Assembly: GCF_000189635.1 (NCBI RefSeq)
Contig: NW_002476512.1
Span: forward strand, 124,001-188,000
Source: Tetrahymena thermophila SB210
Taxonomy: Eukaryota > Ciliophora > Oligohymenophorea > Hymenostomatida > Tetrahymenidae
DNA: 64,000 bases
Direction of reading: 5' to 3'
The first letter of the stretch is position 1. Each line of letters opens with the position of its first letter. The notes under the pieces are model-generated. The model was not told where the DNA came from. It did no database searches and saw only the letters and a list, made by a program, of their open reading frames with translations. Positions 25,601 to 38,993 of this stretch are shown here, piece after piece. A program made the position numbers and the translations under genes.

Positions 25601-27302
25601 TTAATTTACAAAATGTGAACCTTAACAATAACATCTTAAGAAGAATAAGTAATAATTAGTAGCAATAACAATAAATTAATCACTAACACTTGTTATCTTA
25701 AAACGCTTAAAATCAATCTACAAACAATAACAGCAATTATGGATACGATATTTTCTCAAATGAAGAGAACCATTCTTACAATTAGTCATAAATGAATCAT
25801 TTTCTGCCAAATATTTACTACCCAAATAATCAATCTAGTTAATAGAATAATATTAATAGAAGACAATATGAAAGAACTTAACATGCAGAACCTCATACAA
25901 TATTAAGTATATTCTATTAAATTAAATTTTTTTGCTCATAATTTATTAAATAATTAATTTTAATATTGAAGGATAAAACGGAAGAAGGAATAGAAGAAGA
26001 TGGAATTAACAATTAAGTAGAAATTAAAATCAAGGCAATTCTAATTAACAAAGATAATCAAATGAAGGCAGTTAATAAATTGCTGGATCTAATTCTAATC
26101 TAAATTCAATGCAAGCTTATATTGGATAAAATGAATTTAACAACAATATTTTAAATAACTTTATTGAATATTAATCTGATTACTAGGATTATAATGAAGA
26201 TAGCGAATAAGAGAGTTATATTTATGGTGAAGAAGAAGAAAAATAATCATTTGAAAGATATAACTTCAATTCTCATATGTTTGACAATGGGTATCTTTTT
26301 CAATAATATTAAGAAGAAGATAGCCAAGATTAGTAAGAAGAAAACTATGATTCTTAATACTTATAAAATACGGAAAATAATATCAATTTCGAAGAAGATA
26401 TTGACAGCTATGATAATAATGAAGAATAAGATGAAGACGATGACAATTAAGATGATGACGATGAAGAAGAAGACGATGATGATGACGATGATAATGATAA
26501 TGATGATGATGACGATAATGAAAGTTAGATATATGAAAATAATTTTAATATTACATTCTAAATAAATTCCCCAAATGAAATAAATTTCAATGTGAATTAG
26601 ATAAACAGTAAATTTATTTTTAATAAATTTTGAATATTATTCAAAAAATTATTTATACAAATAGTTGATATTGACAATTAAATGTATGAAAACTCATCTT
26701 AAATAAGTCTACCTGATCCTAGAGTAATAAATTCAAATTCAACCTCAAATTAAAAAGTTATTCATATTTTTTAAACAGTTCTTTGACGAGTTTGCAAGAA
26801 ATCTGATGAGAGATATTTTAAATAGACACGAATTAAATAGCTTGTAAATATGATAAATTACTTCAAATATTTATTCACTTAATTCTTATTTAATAAAAAT
26901 TAGGATATCTAGGCATATATATTCTTTCTAGATTGACTCAGAGGCATTATAGCAAGAAGAAAGTAATTAAGTGCCTGGAATGAATTAAGAAGAAATAGAT
27001 AAAATGAAAACGACCTTCCACACAAGCAATAAAACACATAAGTAAATATAAATTTTATTAATGACTGAAAAAAAAGTATAAAACTAAATAAATCTAGGAC
27101 ATGTGCAATATGCTTAAATGATTTTGATGAAGGAGAAAAAGTCAAAGAATTAAACTGCGAGCACAGGTTTCATATTTCATGTGTTGATGATTGGCTTAAA
27201 ATCAAAGGAAGCTGTCCTTTATGCAGGTAAAATTTAGTCTAAGTAAACTCAGACTAATAAAATGAAGATAATTAAGATTTGTAAGTTGATGTTTCATACT
27301 GA
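22649..27302 (+). CDS. N/Q-rich RING-H2 E3 ubiquitin ligase, 9 exons (1328 aa)
   Basis: Exons: 22649-23491, 23560-23611, 23788-25348, 25479-25906, 25972-26607, 26665-26723, 26779-26843, 26904-27041 and 27098-27302. All phases close to 1329 codons. An in-frame TGA sits two codons before the ATG. Most of the protein is low-complexity Asn/Gln, with an acidic Asp/Glu tract encoded at about 26395-26530. The C-terminus carries a RING-H2 finger in order C1263-x2-C1266-x14-C1281-x-H1283-x2-H1286-x2-C1289-x10-C1300-x2-C1303, the zinc ligand pattern of E2-binding ubiquitin ligases. Upstream, GMNQEEIDKM resembles the linker before the RING in RNF126/115-type ligases. Exon 3 could start at 23698 instead (30 more codons). 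The intron before 26779 could use the donor at 26757, but that would be only 22 nt. Substrates unknown. Confidence 0.8.
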
Positions 27303-28175
27303 ATTAATTATCTTTCTTATAATAAATGAAATAATATAAATAATAATACTCTTACTATTACTTACTTTCTAAAATAATTCAAAATATAATTAAACTAAAA
27401 TGTAAATATAAGGTTTCATAAATACCATAATAACTAAAATAAAATAAAATATAATTTACTTTTGAATAGTTTATATATAATTTATAATCTGCATTTTCAA
27501 ATTATTTGACTAAACAAATTAAAAGAAAACTTTCTTTTTAAAACCAAAACTTTAAACATAAATAAAAAAAATAATTTTCCATAGAATTTGTCTTAAATTA
27601 GCATCAATGTTTAGTTTTTTATTAATTTATGTAAAGCCAGTATAAATAGCAAATAATTTTTATGGTTTAGATCTTTGAAGTATAATTCAAAGCACAAATA
27701 TATTGTTAAGAGAAAAGGATATGTGGTAGTGCAAATAATTTAAAAAATTTCAAATTTTTGATTGATTAGATCTTCATTTTGATTTGATGAATAAAATAGT
27801 CAGTGTTTTGTTTGTTTTGTTTTATTTTGTTTTTTTTGTTAAGATTATATAAATATTAATCTAAGATAAATAAATAAAAATAGTAATTGAATCTTTTATT
27901 TGAAATTTAAATAAATAAAAAAGAGGATTTGTACAAATCAATCAAATAAAGTTACAACAATATCTAAAAATAATAAATAAGTAAGCAAAAAAAATAAACT
28001 CGTTAGGCTACAATTAAGTTAAAAGTAAAGAGCTGTTGCAATTTATAGTAGAGTTAAAATGAATATTATAAAAACAAAGGATATAATCGATAAAATTAGT
28101 AACAATTTAACTTAATATTGTTTGATTATTATTGTTTAAAAATTAAATTTATATCAGCCATAAATGAATCAATGA
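27303..28175. other. Intergenic region between two plus-strand genes
   Basis: This holds the 3' flank of the RING-H2 gene and the promoter of the rotatin-like gene. A TTTTG-rich run (GTTTTGTTTGTTTTGTTTTA and similar) lies at about 27800-27840. No reading frame or RNA gene was seen. Confidence 0.45.
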
Positions 28176-31100
28176 ATGAAATGTAATAAGAATAGATTTA
28201 AATCAATTTTATTTTAAATAATAGAATAGCCAAACTAGCAAATTAATGAAGGAAATATATCGATTTTATTAAGCAAGCTAGTTAATAATAAATAAAATCA
28301 CTCTCCAGAAGAGTTGTCTTTAAGATTTTAAGAGCTGCCTTCAGTTTTATTGAATTGGATTAATAAATATCAAGATAAAACTAGCCCTGACATTCTTTTA
28401 AAAGCTATCTAAATAGTCAAAATATTAACATCTGTATAGAATTTTACATATATTTTAATTGTAGTTTTTCATCCAAATTAACAAATTTTATTTTGTAAAA
28501 TTAGTGTGTAAATGGGGCTAAGTTATTTGATAAATATGGTGCGATTGAATTTTTTTATGAATTCAAAAATTTTTTAGGATAAAAAGCAGATCTCAAACCA
28601 CATTTGGCTCTTGTTGAAGAAATTTTGAGAAATATTGTTTAGTTGAGAGATTTATAAGAACAATAGTACACTCTTGCTCATCCAATTAATATAGAAAGCA
28701 ACTTAGGAAGCAATAGTAATCTGAATGATGTAGAAGCAGACAATGTAAGAACAGTTAAAAGTAGTAAAAACGACTTAAGGATTCAAGATGAAGATTAATA
28801 TATAAGCTTTAATCAAAATTAATAAACAATAAATAACAATACTTTGAAGTCAGATACAAAAAATGGCATAAATAATTCAATAAGATAGAGCAATAATAAT
28901 AATAATAATTCTTCATTTAGTAGTTCCCTTAATTAAAGAGCTGTTGGGTAAAGCTTTAACAGAGAAACATTAAGTGGAATAAGAGGAGGATAGTTAGAAT
29001 TCGAAGAAACTATTAAAAAAATATAAATTTTAGAAAGACCAAAGCAGGAAGTTATTAAAGAATTTAAGCATTTACCTCATTAGGAATTAAGTGAAAGTGA
29101 TGATAAATTCTTATTTGATATTGGAGTTCAGTTAAAGTTTAGTGAATAGTCTATATAATATGATATTTTAACAGAGATTCTTCCAAATATAATCAAAGAC
29201 TATCCTGTTGAGATATTCAGAAGAAAAAATGAAATAATTTAAGAACTAGTTTTTATTTAGCAAAGAGCCACTTCTTAGTTGTTTGTTTATCACTCAATAT
29301 AAAACTAAATTGCTATTATTAAAAAAATAGTTAAAACTTTTAAGCAAGTAGACTCTGGAGTATATTAAGATTTAAATATCTCTAGAGCAGTTTAAATGCA
29401 TTTAAAAGATGAAAAAAACCACATTAAATATTGTTATCCTTCTCTAAAAAAGCCATCTTTTAATCCAGAAGATTAAAATTCGCTATCTAAAACTTACTCA
29501 GGTTAATGGACTTTTTATCAGATTATTGAGTTCATTTGCAGTAGCACATTTGAAAATATAAAGTCAAACATTTTTGTTGGTTTGATATGCTCTCTTCTTG
29601 CTGAAGTTACATCAGCATTAAATTATTTAAAGACTATCAACTTACCTGCCACAAGATCATTGCTTTTTGAAATTCTTTCAAAGTTTTCTATTGTAAAATA
29701 AATTTTCTTTAACTTTAAAATTTGTAATTTGTATTTTTTATTTTTAAGGTTATAGAATAAAAGAGAGTAGAAATTTATGAAGACTTATCAAATCTTTGCC
29801 TTCTAATACAAATCAGAAACTTGTTTTGTGTGTTAAAGCCTGAAGATTACTAAATTGAAGGATCAAATAAGCTTCTAGACTAGCTTTACTACTACATTTT
29901 CAATCCTCAATTGAGATGCATTTATTCTAAGAAATAATTTGATGAACTTTATGCATATGTTGATATTTTTGGAAAATCAAACATTTAATCAGATAGAAAA
30001 GTAAATAAATAATTATTAATATTTTTATTTTTAAAATGATAATTTTAAATAATTTTTTACATTAATTAGTTATAATCACTTCTTGAGTCTCTTGAAATAT
30101 TAAAAAAATTTGATAACGAGATTAATCAATATGCAGAAGGAGTGGCATTTGTTTAATTGAAGGAATATTAATTATTTATAGAGAATATTTCTAAATTAGT
30201 TTAGGCATTACCATTTACAAATCAAACTAAATATCCAAGTAAATAAACATAAATAAATTATAACAAAAATTATAATTTAATTTAATTGAATATATAAAAG
30301 AGCTCTATTTAGATACTTTATTATACACAATCGCAGAGAAGCCCACAAAACCCAGTGGAGATTTATATTACTAGGATGTGAGAAAGTATTTTATCTAACT
30401 AGCAAACATACCAACAAAACTATCTCACCTTGTATTTTAAGAAATCGTAATTACTTTTAGAATCAATAAGCTTATCTTATTTTTAAATATTATTCAAATT
30501 TTTAGTTGAGCTACATTAATAGATCTAATAGATTTATAAATACTAAATCTGGTCAATAGTTATCTTTATAAAATCTGATATGCCAATCACTATTAGACCC
30601 TTATTTTGCAAGCTAATTAATTTTAGCTGGTTTATCAAAGGAAGAGAATATTTCTCTCATTTTGCAGATCATTCATTAATTCTGTACTCTTTATTTCAAA
30701 TAAAGTAATGACGTAGGTGTTATAGATCATATCTACAGATTTATTTCAGTATTCAACTAGCTTTAGTATGCTGAAAATGAGGCCATTTCAAAAAATGCAG
30801 AGTTATTAACAGATATTTTAAGAAATAAAAGCGAAGAATCTTGGGTTCATCTAATAACTTTAGACTTATTTAGCAAACATCCTATTATCAGAAAAAAGGC
30901 TTATGCAATTTTAAGGAACGAGTAACTTTTAAGAAATACCTACTTGTAGAGAGATACAACACATTTTGTTGCACGTCTCTTAATTGAACATAAAAAAGAT
31001 GAATCAACTAATTATGAAGATGTTCTTGCTCCCTTCCTTAATGAATAATAAACTCTCATTAGCTATTTCGATAAGAGTTTACAATTTAATTCAAAAAAAA

Positions 31101-34100
31101 CTGTTCAAGTCAACTTAGAAGATATATCAAATCTTTATTAAGTAATTAAATTAAATAATTTATATTTTTTTAAAGTTTAATTTCAACTGAAAAGGTGATA
31201 ATTGGAGAAAATGTTGAAATAAAATTAAAATAATCTGCAGTCGAACAGCTAATTGAAAAATTGACTTATCTCGAATCTAAATAATATGTCTAACAAGAGA
31301 TTTAGAATCTTGTAATTCTCTTAGTTTAGTATTCTATTTCTGTAATTGAAACCTCTCCTTCTATCCCATTAAGAACTAGTATGCTGGCACTTCTTTCAGC
31401 ATTTTTATGCAATTTCAAACAGTTTGCAAAACTTAGATTTTAAGTAAAAAATTTTAATTTATTTTATTAATTAGTAATTTGTAAAAATTTTGTTAAATAT
31501 AAGGTCTTACTATGTCTATCTCCTGTTAAGTAAGCTAGCCTCAAGTATAGCTTATTAACTAATTTGGTCAGCTAAGATAAAGATTTAAGATATTATTCAT
31601 TAAAACTTTTATATGCCTTATGCCTTAATAATAATTATTTATATTATAGAAATATTTAAGAAAAATTTAATCAGAATTAAGAATTCAGTGATTTTTATGC
31701 TCATATTCTTTTAAAAGATTAATATATTGATTTTAAAATAAACTTAACTTACAAGAGCATTGACGAAAACTTAGTTGAAATTTGGAAAATTTATCCATTA
31801 AATGATTTTGAGGATTACTACGTGTAAAAATATCTTGAAGCTTAAAATGCTGACTCATTATATTCTAAGAACGTTACAGACTTACAATAAACTTTTATAA
31901 TATAAAATACAAACGACAATATAGTGTAACAAGAGTATTAAACATGCTTTGCAGTTTTAACTTAATGGTTTGACTATTACTGTGGATTGACTCCTGCTAA
32001 CAGAACTGAAGAATTCTTTACTGGGTTTGTTTGTGAGTTATTTATTAAAGTCTTGAGTAGTGAATATTCCTAAATGCATGTAAACTACGCTTATACTATA
32101 ATTAGACATATACTAAAGTAGACTGATATTAATGAATACAAATATAATATTCCTCTTAATACTCTCATCCATGATATAATATCATTTTTATCTACCACTA
32201 CTCTGAGCTATGTTTACTAAATTCCTACTCTTAATTTAAAAGATAAAGCTAAAATGATCGTTCCTTTCTTTTAATGTCTTATATCATTTTAAAAGTTTAT
32301 TCATAAATAGGCTGATCCTAAATTGAAGCATGTTTTAACAAAAAAAATCCTTAAGTAAACTTTCATGGATCTTATGATGAAATTCTTCAATGCATTCCCT
32401 CACAATTAAACTTACTTTGATACACTTGTTAAATTCCAGACAGTCCTTCTTGACTAGCCTGAATCTCTTGATTTTGACATAAATTCCTTTATGAAGTATA
32501 TAATGGAATAGCTTCTTATTATGTATAAACCTACTTTTGAGTTTATGTACAAGTCTAAATTGAAGAATATACTTATTTTCTTCTTGAAATACTTAAGTCT
32601 TTTTAGCAGTTCTTAATACATAACTGAAGCCATGCAACGTTCAACCCTTGTAGCCTCGAAAAAGAACCTCTTAAAAGCCAGTACTCTAGGATGGATATTA
32701 AAATACACTGATGATAGATGCACTTAAGTAATAAAAAAGTTGTTTATTGTTATAAAATTTATTTATTTATTTTTATAAAATATTAGATCCGTGTTTTAAG
32801 CTGGAACATTCTTTTGCATTTAATTGAGCCAAAAGTACTTAAAATATATAAATCTATTGTTGAACTTGCTGTAGATGTTGTTATGTCTCCTAATGAAGCA
32901 TTTGGAGTCGTAATTTGTGCTGCAAGAGTTTTAACAAAAGCTTTGTAAGTGTATGAAGAAGAGAGCGATTTTGAAAAGAACGAGGAAAATGATAGAGACA
33001 TCTCCTAAGACGAAGATATAAATGAAGAATATAAAAACCCAAGGGAAGTTGAAACAAGGTTTGAAATTTCAGAAGTGATGAGTATCATTAATGGTAAGAA
33101 TCTAATTTCTCATGTTAAATTGATGATTGAAAAAGAAGGAGCACCTGAAATTTTTTATGCAAATGCTATTAGCCTACTATATAGAATAACTAGACTTGAT
33201 GGATAAAAATCACTTGGAATAATGAGCTAATTAGAACTCTTTGATAAAATTGTTTAGCTTCTTGATAAAAAATTCTATGAAAGACAAGGGAAAATAGCTC
33301 CATCTGATGGAAAAGATAGATCATAAATTAACTCAGAAAGATTAATGAGCGTTTCTTTAACTTGCAATTTCCTAACATTTATTTTAACTTTAGATAAGAA
33401 CTAATAAAATTACTTGATAAACGGAACAAATATGCTTGGCAATTTACTTAAATGGTTGAAAATTATCTCAAATTCATACATCCATCCTTAGTTTTAGACA
33501 TCCTTTAAAAATAAAAAATCTTTGGATGATTGTGTCAATTCAATAGTAAAATTGCTTCACACGTGCATTATTTTTAATGAAGATATAACAGTATTTAGTA
33601 TAAACAAACGCATGCAAGAAAAAATAAAAGGTATTTTATATCAATTAATTTTAATATATTTTATTTTTTAATCTTATTTGTTATTTTAGAAAAAGTTACT
33701 GATGAAAGTGAAATAGGAAATTACATTAACATATTTAGATCTATTTCATATATCATTGATTAATCTAAAAACGATGAAATGAAAAGAACATGTATTTAAT
33801 TTATTGGATAGCTTTTAGGAGGTTGGAGACAAAAAGGGAGCCAACTTATAGATTCTAAAGATTTTAATCAAGAAATTATAGGAGAAAATCTAACACTTTA
33901 AACATATAGACAATATAAGCTGTTGAATCATCTTTTCATCAAGTAAGAAATAGAATTTTAATCTTTTAAATAAGAAAGAAATAATGTCCTATCTGCTTTA
34001 GCTGGTATTCTTTCGTGTTCAAATTATTCAAAATAGGCTTTTGTTTGTTCTGGATTCTACTAAGATATTATTAGAGAATTATATTCTGTATTGGACTACA

Positions 34101-35549
34101 TAAATGTAGAAACACAAACTGTTTTCAATGTAACTACCACTTCTAATAAATAATCAATGAAAAGTAATACTTTCATTTATAATTTTAATTTACTAAAAAT
34201 AAATATTCAAAATAAATTTAATTTAATTAGGAAAGACTGCAAAAGAATCTAATATAGCAGTAAAATATAATGAAAAACCAATCGATTCTAGTGATTGTTT
34301 GTTTTATATCCGTCTTTTTAAGGCTGTTTTTTGTGATAAAGAAGATGATTCATTTAAATTTGATAAAATAATGGAAACTTTATAAAAATCTTCTACAAAT
34401 CTTCTCGAAATTCTTTATAAGCTTTAATTATTATCAATAAGAAATGAAGTAAAAAAATATTTTATTTGATTTACAAGATGTTATTTTTATTTTTAAATTT
34501 GTAGGATGAATACTTTGATGCATATTCGAGAATGATTACAAATTTCTCTTCTCATAAAGTTTTCTCTTAGATACTGTGCTTAAGATTAGTTGATAATCGT
34601 ACTTAGTAAATACTAACAGACATACAAGCTAATATTTTAAAGTAGTTTCATAAATTTTTTCAATAAATTAAATAATTTAATATTTTTTTAATGCAAATTA
34701 GATTGGAAGGAATCACAAAGAATCAATTTAAGCACTGCATGAAAATTTTAGAAGTACTTGGATAAAATCAAGAAATAAGAAAAGTATATTATAGATAGAA
34801 GTTTATTGACTAAGTCAATTAAAAAATATTTGAAAGTAAATAAATATTTTTAATTTAAATTTTTAAAAAATCTCTTTAACAATAATAAAATAAAGTTTGG
34901 AACAAAAAAAGAGAATGGAACCCTAACAATTACTTTGTTTAATACTTTGTTCATTTCCTTTTAGCCTTATCTTTCCACCAGGATGCTCATCAAAGATTAT
35001 TTGTAAAATTAATTCATATTTAGAATAAAAATAAAAAATAAATTTATTTTTCTGTAGATTGAAAAAAATATATTTGACACTCTGATTGCTATTTTATAAG
35101 AGACTAACTGCAGAGGGAAATTGAGTGAGATGATTTTATTATTGCTTTGTAATGTTTCTATTTCAAGTGAATGTAAAGTATTCTATACCTCTAAAGAAAA
35201 TTAAATGCCTGCTTTGATGATGTCTGTAGTCTCTTCTGATTCAAACGATTTACTTTAGAAAGACATAATTTGCTAAATGTTTGAAAATTTACTTTACAAG
35301 TGTAACTAAGCAATAATAATGTTTAACAAGCCAGAAGTTGTGCAAGAATTATAATTTGTATAAAGTAAAATTTAAAGGTAAATTGATAAGATACAAATAG
35401 GAATTATTCAACAAGCTGAAGAAAATAAATAATCGCAGGGAGAAAGCTAATATTTTGAGAACGAAAAGATGAGTGAAGAGATGCAGCATAGAAAAAACAT
35501 TGTTGCAAACTTAGCCCATGTTTAACAAATATTAGCTACAGTATGGTGA
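28176..35549 (+). CDS. Rotatin-like armadillo-repeat protein of basal bodies/centrioles, 15 exons (2175 aa)
   Basis: Exons: 28176-28433, 28505-29692, 29749-30000, 30070-30238, 30301-30446, 30506-31141, 31195-31443, 31504-32727, 32787-33630, 33690-34163, 34231-34448, 34505-34641, 34702-34835, 34896-35002 and 35058-35549. Phases close to 2176 codons, and a TGA directly precedes the ATG. The N-terminus (ISILLSKLVNN..., VLLNWINKY, GAKLFDKYGAIEFF) follows the rotatin N-terminal pattern of paired helices ending in a 'GA..F' motif. The C-terminus (EMILLLLCNVSISSECK, then KPEVVQELQFVQSKI) aligns well with the human rotatin C-terminus as I recall it. Length is close to human rotatin (about 2226 aa). 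Rotatin/Ana3 is needed for centriole structure and length, so a basal-body role is likely. An Asn/Ser-rich insert lies around residues 180-250. Identification is by pattern and length, not by search. Confidence 0.65.
34642..34701 (+). other. Frame-neutral intron of the rotatin-like gene
   Basis: This 60-nt AT-rich segment has GT...AG ends but contains no TGA in frame and is a multiple of three. Retention would add 20 residues without breaking the frame. Its composition (T-runs and AATTTAATATT) matches the neighbouring introns, so I treat it as an intron. Confidence 0.55.
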
Positions 35550-35980
35550 TTGTCTACTTTAAAAAGAAGATTATTTATTATAAATCAATCAATATTATTT
35601 TAATAAATAATCAGCTCTATAAATTTTGTAAAATCATAGAGTTTTAAAAATTTAAAATATATAAATATATAATTTTCCTCATTACTAAATATTATCAAGC
35701 ATTGAAATTTTATCTCTGAATTATTATTTATAGTATAAGTTTTGTATATTGTACATAAAGGTAAATACTCACTCAAAATTTTCATATCAAATGTGCTTTT
35801 AAAGCTTCATAATTTTTCTTAAATTAAAAATGTTTTATTTTATTTTCTAATAATTTGGAAAATTAAAATAAATAATTAATAAATGAATTACTCTTTTATT
35901 TAAAATAAATTTGGAAAAATTTTCAAAATCTTAAATTAAATTCTGACTCATATTTTCAAATGCAAATTGAGTGTTTTAGA

Positions 35981-36730
35981 TCAAATAATTGCACTTACAG
36001 AATCATAGATTGAACTTATCTAAGTTAGGAGCTTTTTAAATAAATGCAATGGAAATTAATCATTTACTACTAATATGTAATCAATCCAACATTTACTATT
36101 GATTTAAAGATCAGCCTTTTTAAATAATGACATTGATATGTATAAGCACGCTATAGCTATATGGTCTGGCCTGTGAGTTATACAAACATTAAGTTGATAT
36201 GAATCGTTAAGTATAGTATTAGCAGCTTCAAATATAGGTTTCTCTATGTACTTTGAAAATTTTTTCTAATAAAATTCTAAATACTCTTGAGGAACTCTTA
36301 TTTTAAGATTAAAACCTATTGATAGAAGTAATTCAGTTTCCATTTCAAATAGACTCATTTTCAGAATTTCCAATTAATCATCATCTGTTTCCAATTAGTC
36401 AAACGACAGTTTTCTATGATATTTTTTTTAGTTATGAGATAAAAGTGTATATTATTTTATACAATTATCTACTTCTAGCTAATTATCATCGAGTTTAGAG
36501 GCTAAGTAAATCGCTGACATACAGCAAAGAGTTTAGTCAAAATGTTTCCCATAAATCTTATCAAAAGCAGTAACTAAATAAAGTGCCTTGCCAAGAGTTT
36601 TAGTAGATATTTTCAAGTGAGAAGCAGCTTAAAGCATAAATTTAACCATTTCTTGTCTTAAAACTTATTTTCTTTAGTTAGAAATAATTGTAGGACTACT
36701 TTCATTTTCTTATAAATCAATTAGCTTCAT
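35981..36730 (-). CDS. Cyclin-fold protein (249 aa)
   Basis: Single exon, ATG 36730 to TGA 35981-35983. The sequence has the features of a cyclin box of the transcription-cyclin group (C/K/L/T). A first helical bundle contains ALYLVTAFDKIYGKHF, then CCMSAIYLASKLDD in the place of the usual 'A..FLA.K.EE' helix. Next comes LLSIGFNLKIRVPQEYLEFY, matching the 'LL..LGF.....P..YL..Y' motif, and a second bundle includes HIAIACLYISMSL. Such cyclins activate CDKs acting on RNA polymerase II or in splicing; here that role is inferred from the fold only. It lies tail-to-tail with the rotatin-like gene. No destruction box or PEST stretch stands out. The protein is short for a K/T cyclin and close to cyclin C in length. 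Confidence 0.7.
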
Positions 36731-37621
36731 ATTAATATATATTTACAAATCTTTACTTAATGAATAGAGCTTTAAATTTTAATCAATTCTTAAATTTATT
36801 AAATAAATTTTGCAGACAATAACTAGCCAATCAAGATTCATCTAAAGATATTAAATTATTTTAAATTAATTTGCAAACCCTATAAAAAATAATTGATATA
36901 AATAAGTCTTAGTAAAAGCTTCAACTCAAAAAAATTTGTTTAATAAAAATAATAATTTTTTGTAAAATTAATTTTCTATAATTCAATTTGATTAATTAAT
37001 TTACTTAATAAATTAAATAAAATATATTACTTTTAATTAATTGTTAGTGTTATCTTGATTAATATATTTATATTTTAATTATTGATATAATAATTTTATA
37101 ATTATAGTAAAATTATCTAAGCTAACAAAAAATAAAACAATTGCCAAAATTTTATGAAACAATAGTACAAAAATAAATAAATTATTTGTGGATTTGAACT
37201 AGAAAAAATATAAAGGCTTTTTGTCTTTTAAAAGATATTTAATTATTTTACATAAATTAAAATTAATTTAATAAAAAAGTGATAGAAATAAACATTTAAA
37301 AAATAGCATAATAAAAATATATAATTTTATTTTTAAAGTTTTCAATATAAAAAACTGTGTAAAATTTTTGAATACAATATTTCTTATCTAATGATTTAAA
37401 CAAATTTAATAATTCTGAACTATTAATTATTAATAATATTATTTAAATTAATTATTTGCTTATTAAGAATGGCTTTATTTATTGATTAATAAATATATAT
37501 AAATTAAAATTTATAAATTACAAAAATTAATTATTAAAGTAGTTATGCATTTTATTTATTCGTAAAATGAAAAAACCTTCAAGTATTTTATATATAGAGT
37601 ACAAATAATTATAAAGACTAT
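36731..37621. other. Intergenic AT-rich stretch
   Basis: Upstream region of the cyclin-fold gene and 3' flank of the zinc-finger gene. It is very AT-rich with no reading frame or RNA gene seen. Confidence 0.45.
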
Positions 37622-38993
37622 TCATTATTACCATAAATTTTTAATTTTCTATAAAAAATTGAAAAAACTACTTTATCCTTTTAGCTTAATCAAAAAGTTA
37701 AATATTAAATAGTCTTAATTATTATTTATTAGCTTTTGATACAATTCTTAGTGACAATTAGGGAATAGGTAGGCAGATAAAATTATTTTAAGAATCTAGC
37801 TTTTAATCTAATCATTGAAAAAAGAAAAGAGGTATTAAATTATTGGTTCAATTAATTTTTTTTCTTCATCTTGCATTTATTCAAAAACTGCTTTATAAGG
37901 TTTTTATTCTTCTACTTCTAATTCATGTAAAATTTTTTTGATATCAAATTCTTAAAAATTTAATGAATTATTGTCTTATTATCTTATAAATAAATTAGTT
38001 TTATTGAAATAGTTTATTTCATCTTAATCATTATTCTTTTGAATATTTTTTATAAATTCTTACAAAAAATCCTAAACTCTCTATTAGAAATCTAATTTAT
38101 TCAAATCTATTTGTTGATTATTTTTTAATTTTTTTTAATTTATAATTTGTATATCATTAATTATACGTTCTTAACTAAATAATTTTTATTTTTAGTAGAC
38201 TAAATTTTACAAAATTTAATGATAACTCTAAGGTTTTAATATTTTGTAGATAAGTATTTAGTTTAATTCTAACTTAGTTTATACTTAATTATAAATTGAA
38301 TCTTATAATTCTAATTAAAACTATTGATAATATAAATATTTATTTGCCATATATCCTAAATCTTATAAAAAGATATTATAGTCTATATCTACAGAACCAA
38401 AGGCAAATACAGTGTCAGCAAATAGAGGATACTTTGGATTAAAAAATAAGCTAGGCTTATTCAAATTAACATTTTCATCGCATTTTAGAAATGATTTAAT
38501 TGCAGATCTGAACTGTGGTTTCTATTTTGAATAAAGTAAAAAATAAATAAATATCTTTTTAATACAAGCAATTCAATAAAATTAAAAAGTCTATTTTTTA
38601 CACTAAATTAAAAAATAAACTAAGTTATTAAGGCAAAATAATAAAAATCAATACCGCTTATTGTATCATTTGTCTCAATTATTCTAATACTTAAGGATCT
38701 TCTTCTTCTATTTATTCTGGCTCTTCTTAGGTTTATTATAAAGTATATTCAGTATTAGATTCATCAGAATCTTCAATTAAAAATAGGATGCATTTATCTG
38801 AATTTTATTAGTGTTTTCTTAGAAAATATCCATTAGTATAATTTTTTTAACAACCTTTGCATGTAGTTTTATTTTCATGCTTTAATTATGTATGATTGTA
38901 TAAAGCTGATTAGGTACTGTAAGCCTTTGGACAGTATTTACACTTAAAATCTAATTATAAATTTTTTTAAGTTTATCTTTTTCTTTTCTGCAT
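37622..38993 (-). CDS. C2H2 zinc-finger protein (412 aa)
   Basis: Two exons on the minus strand, 38993-38655 and 38521-37622, separated by a 133-nt GT...AG intron (38522-38654). The total is 413 codons, closing at TGA 37622-37624. After a basic start (MQKRKR) there is one classical C2H2 finger, C18-x2-C21-x12-H34-x4-H39, with the usual aromatic and leucine spacers. A second, looser finger follows (CKGCQKNY...LRKH...C).Then comes a Glu-rich acidic patch. The remaining 300 residues are Q/N-rich and helical, with a conserved-looking block around FNPKYPLFADTVFAFGSVD. DNA or RNA binding is likely from the finger. The C-terminal part is not a domain I recognise. Confidence 0.7.

Noticed and set aside
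24346-26565. Several Ile/Lys- and Met-rich frames on both strands
   Set aside because: They are out-of-frame readings of the N/Q-rich and D/E-rich parts of the RING-H2 gene.
31142-31194. Apparent frame break in the rotatin-like gene after LYQ
   Set aside because: The first acceptor candidate (AAAG near 31174) gives TGA, but the next one (CTGAAAAG, 31194) restores phase 0, giving a normal 53-nt intron.
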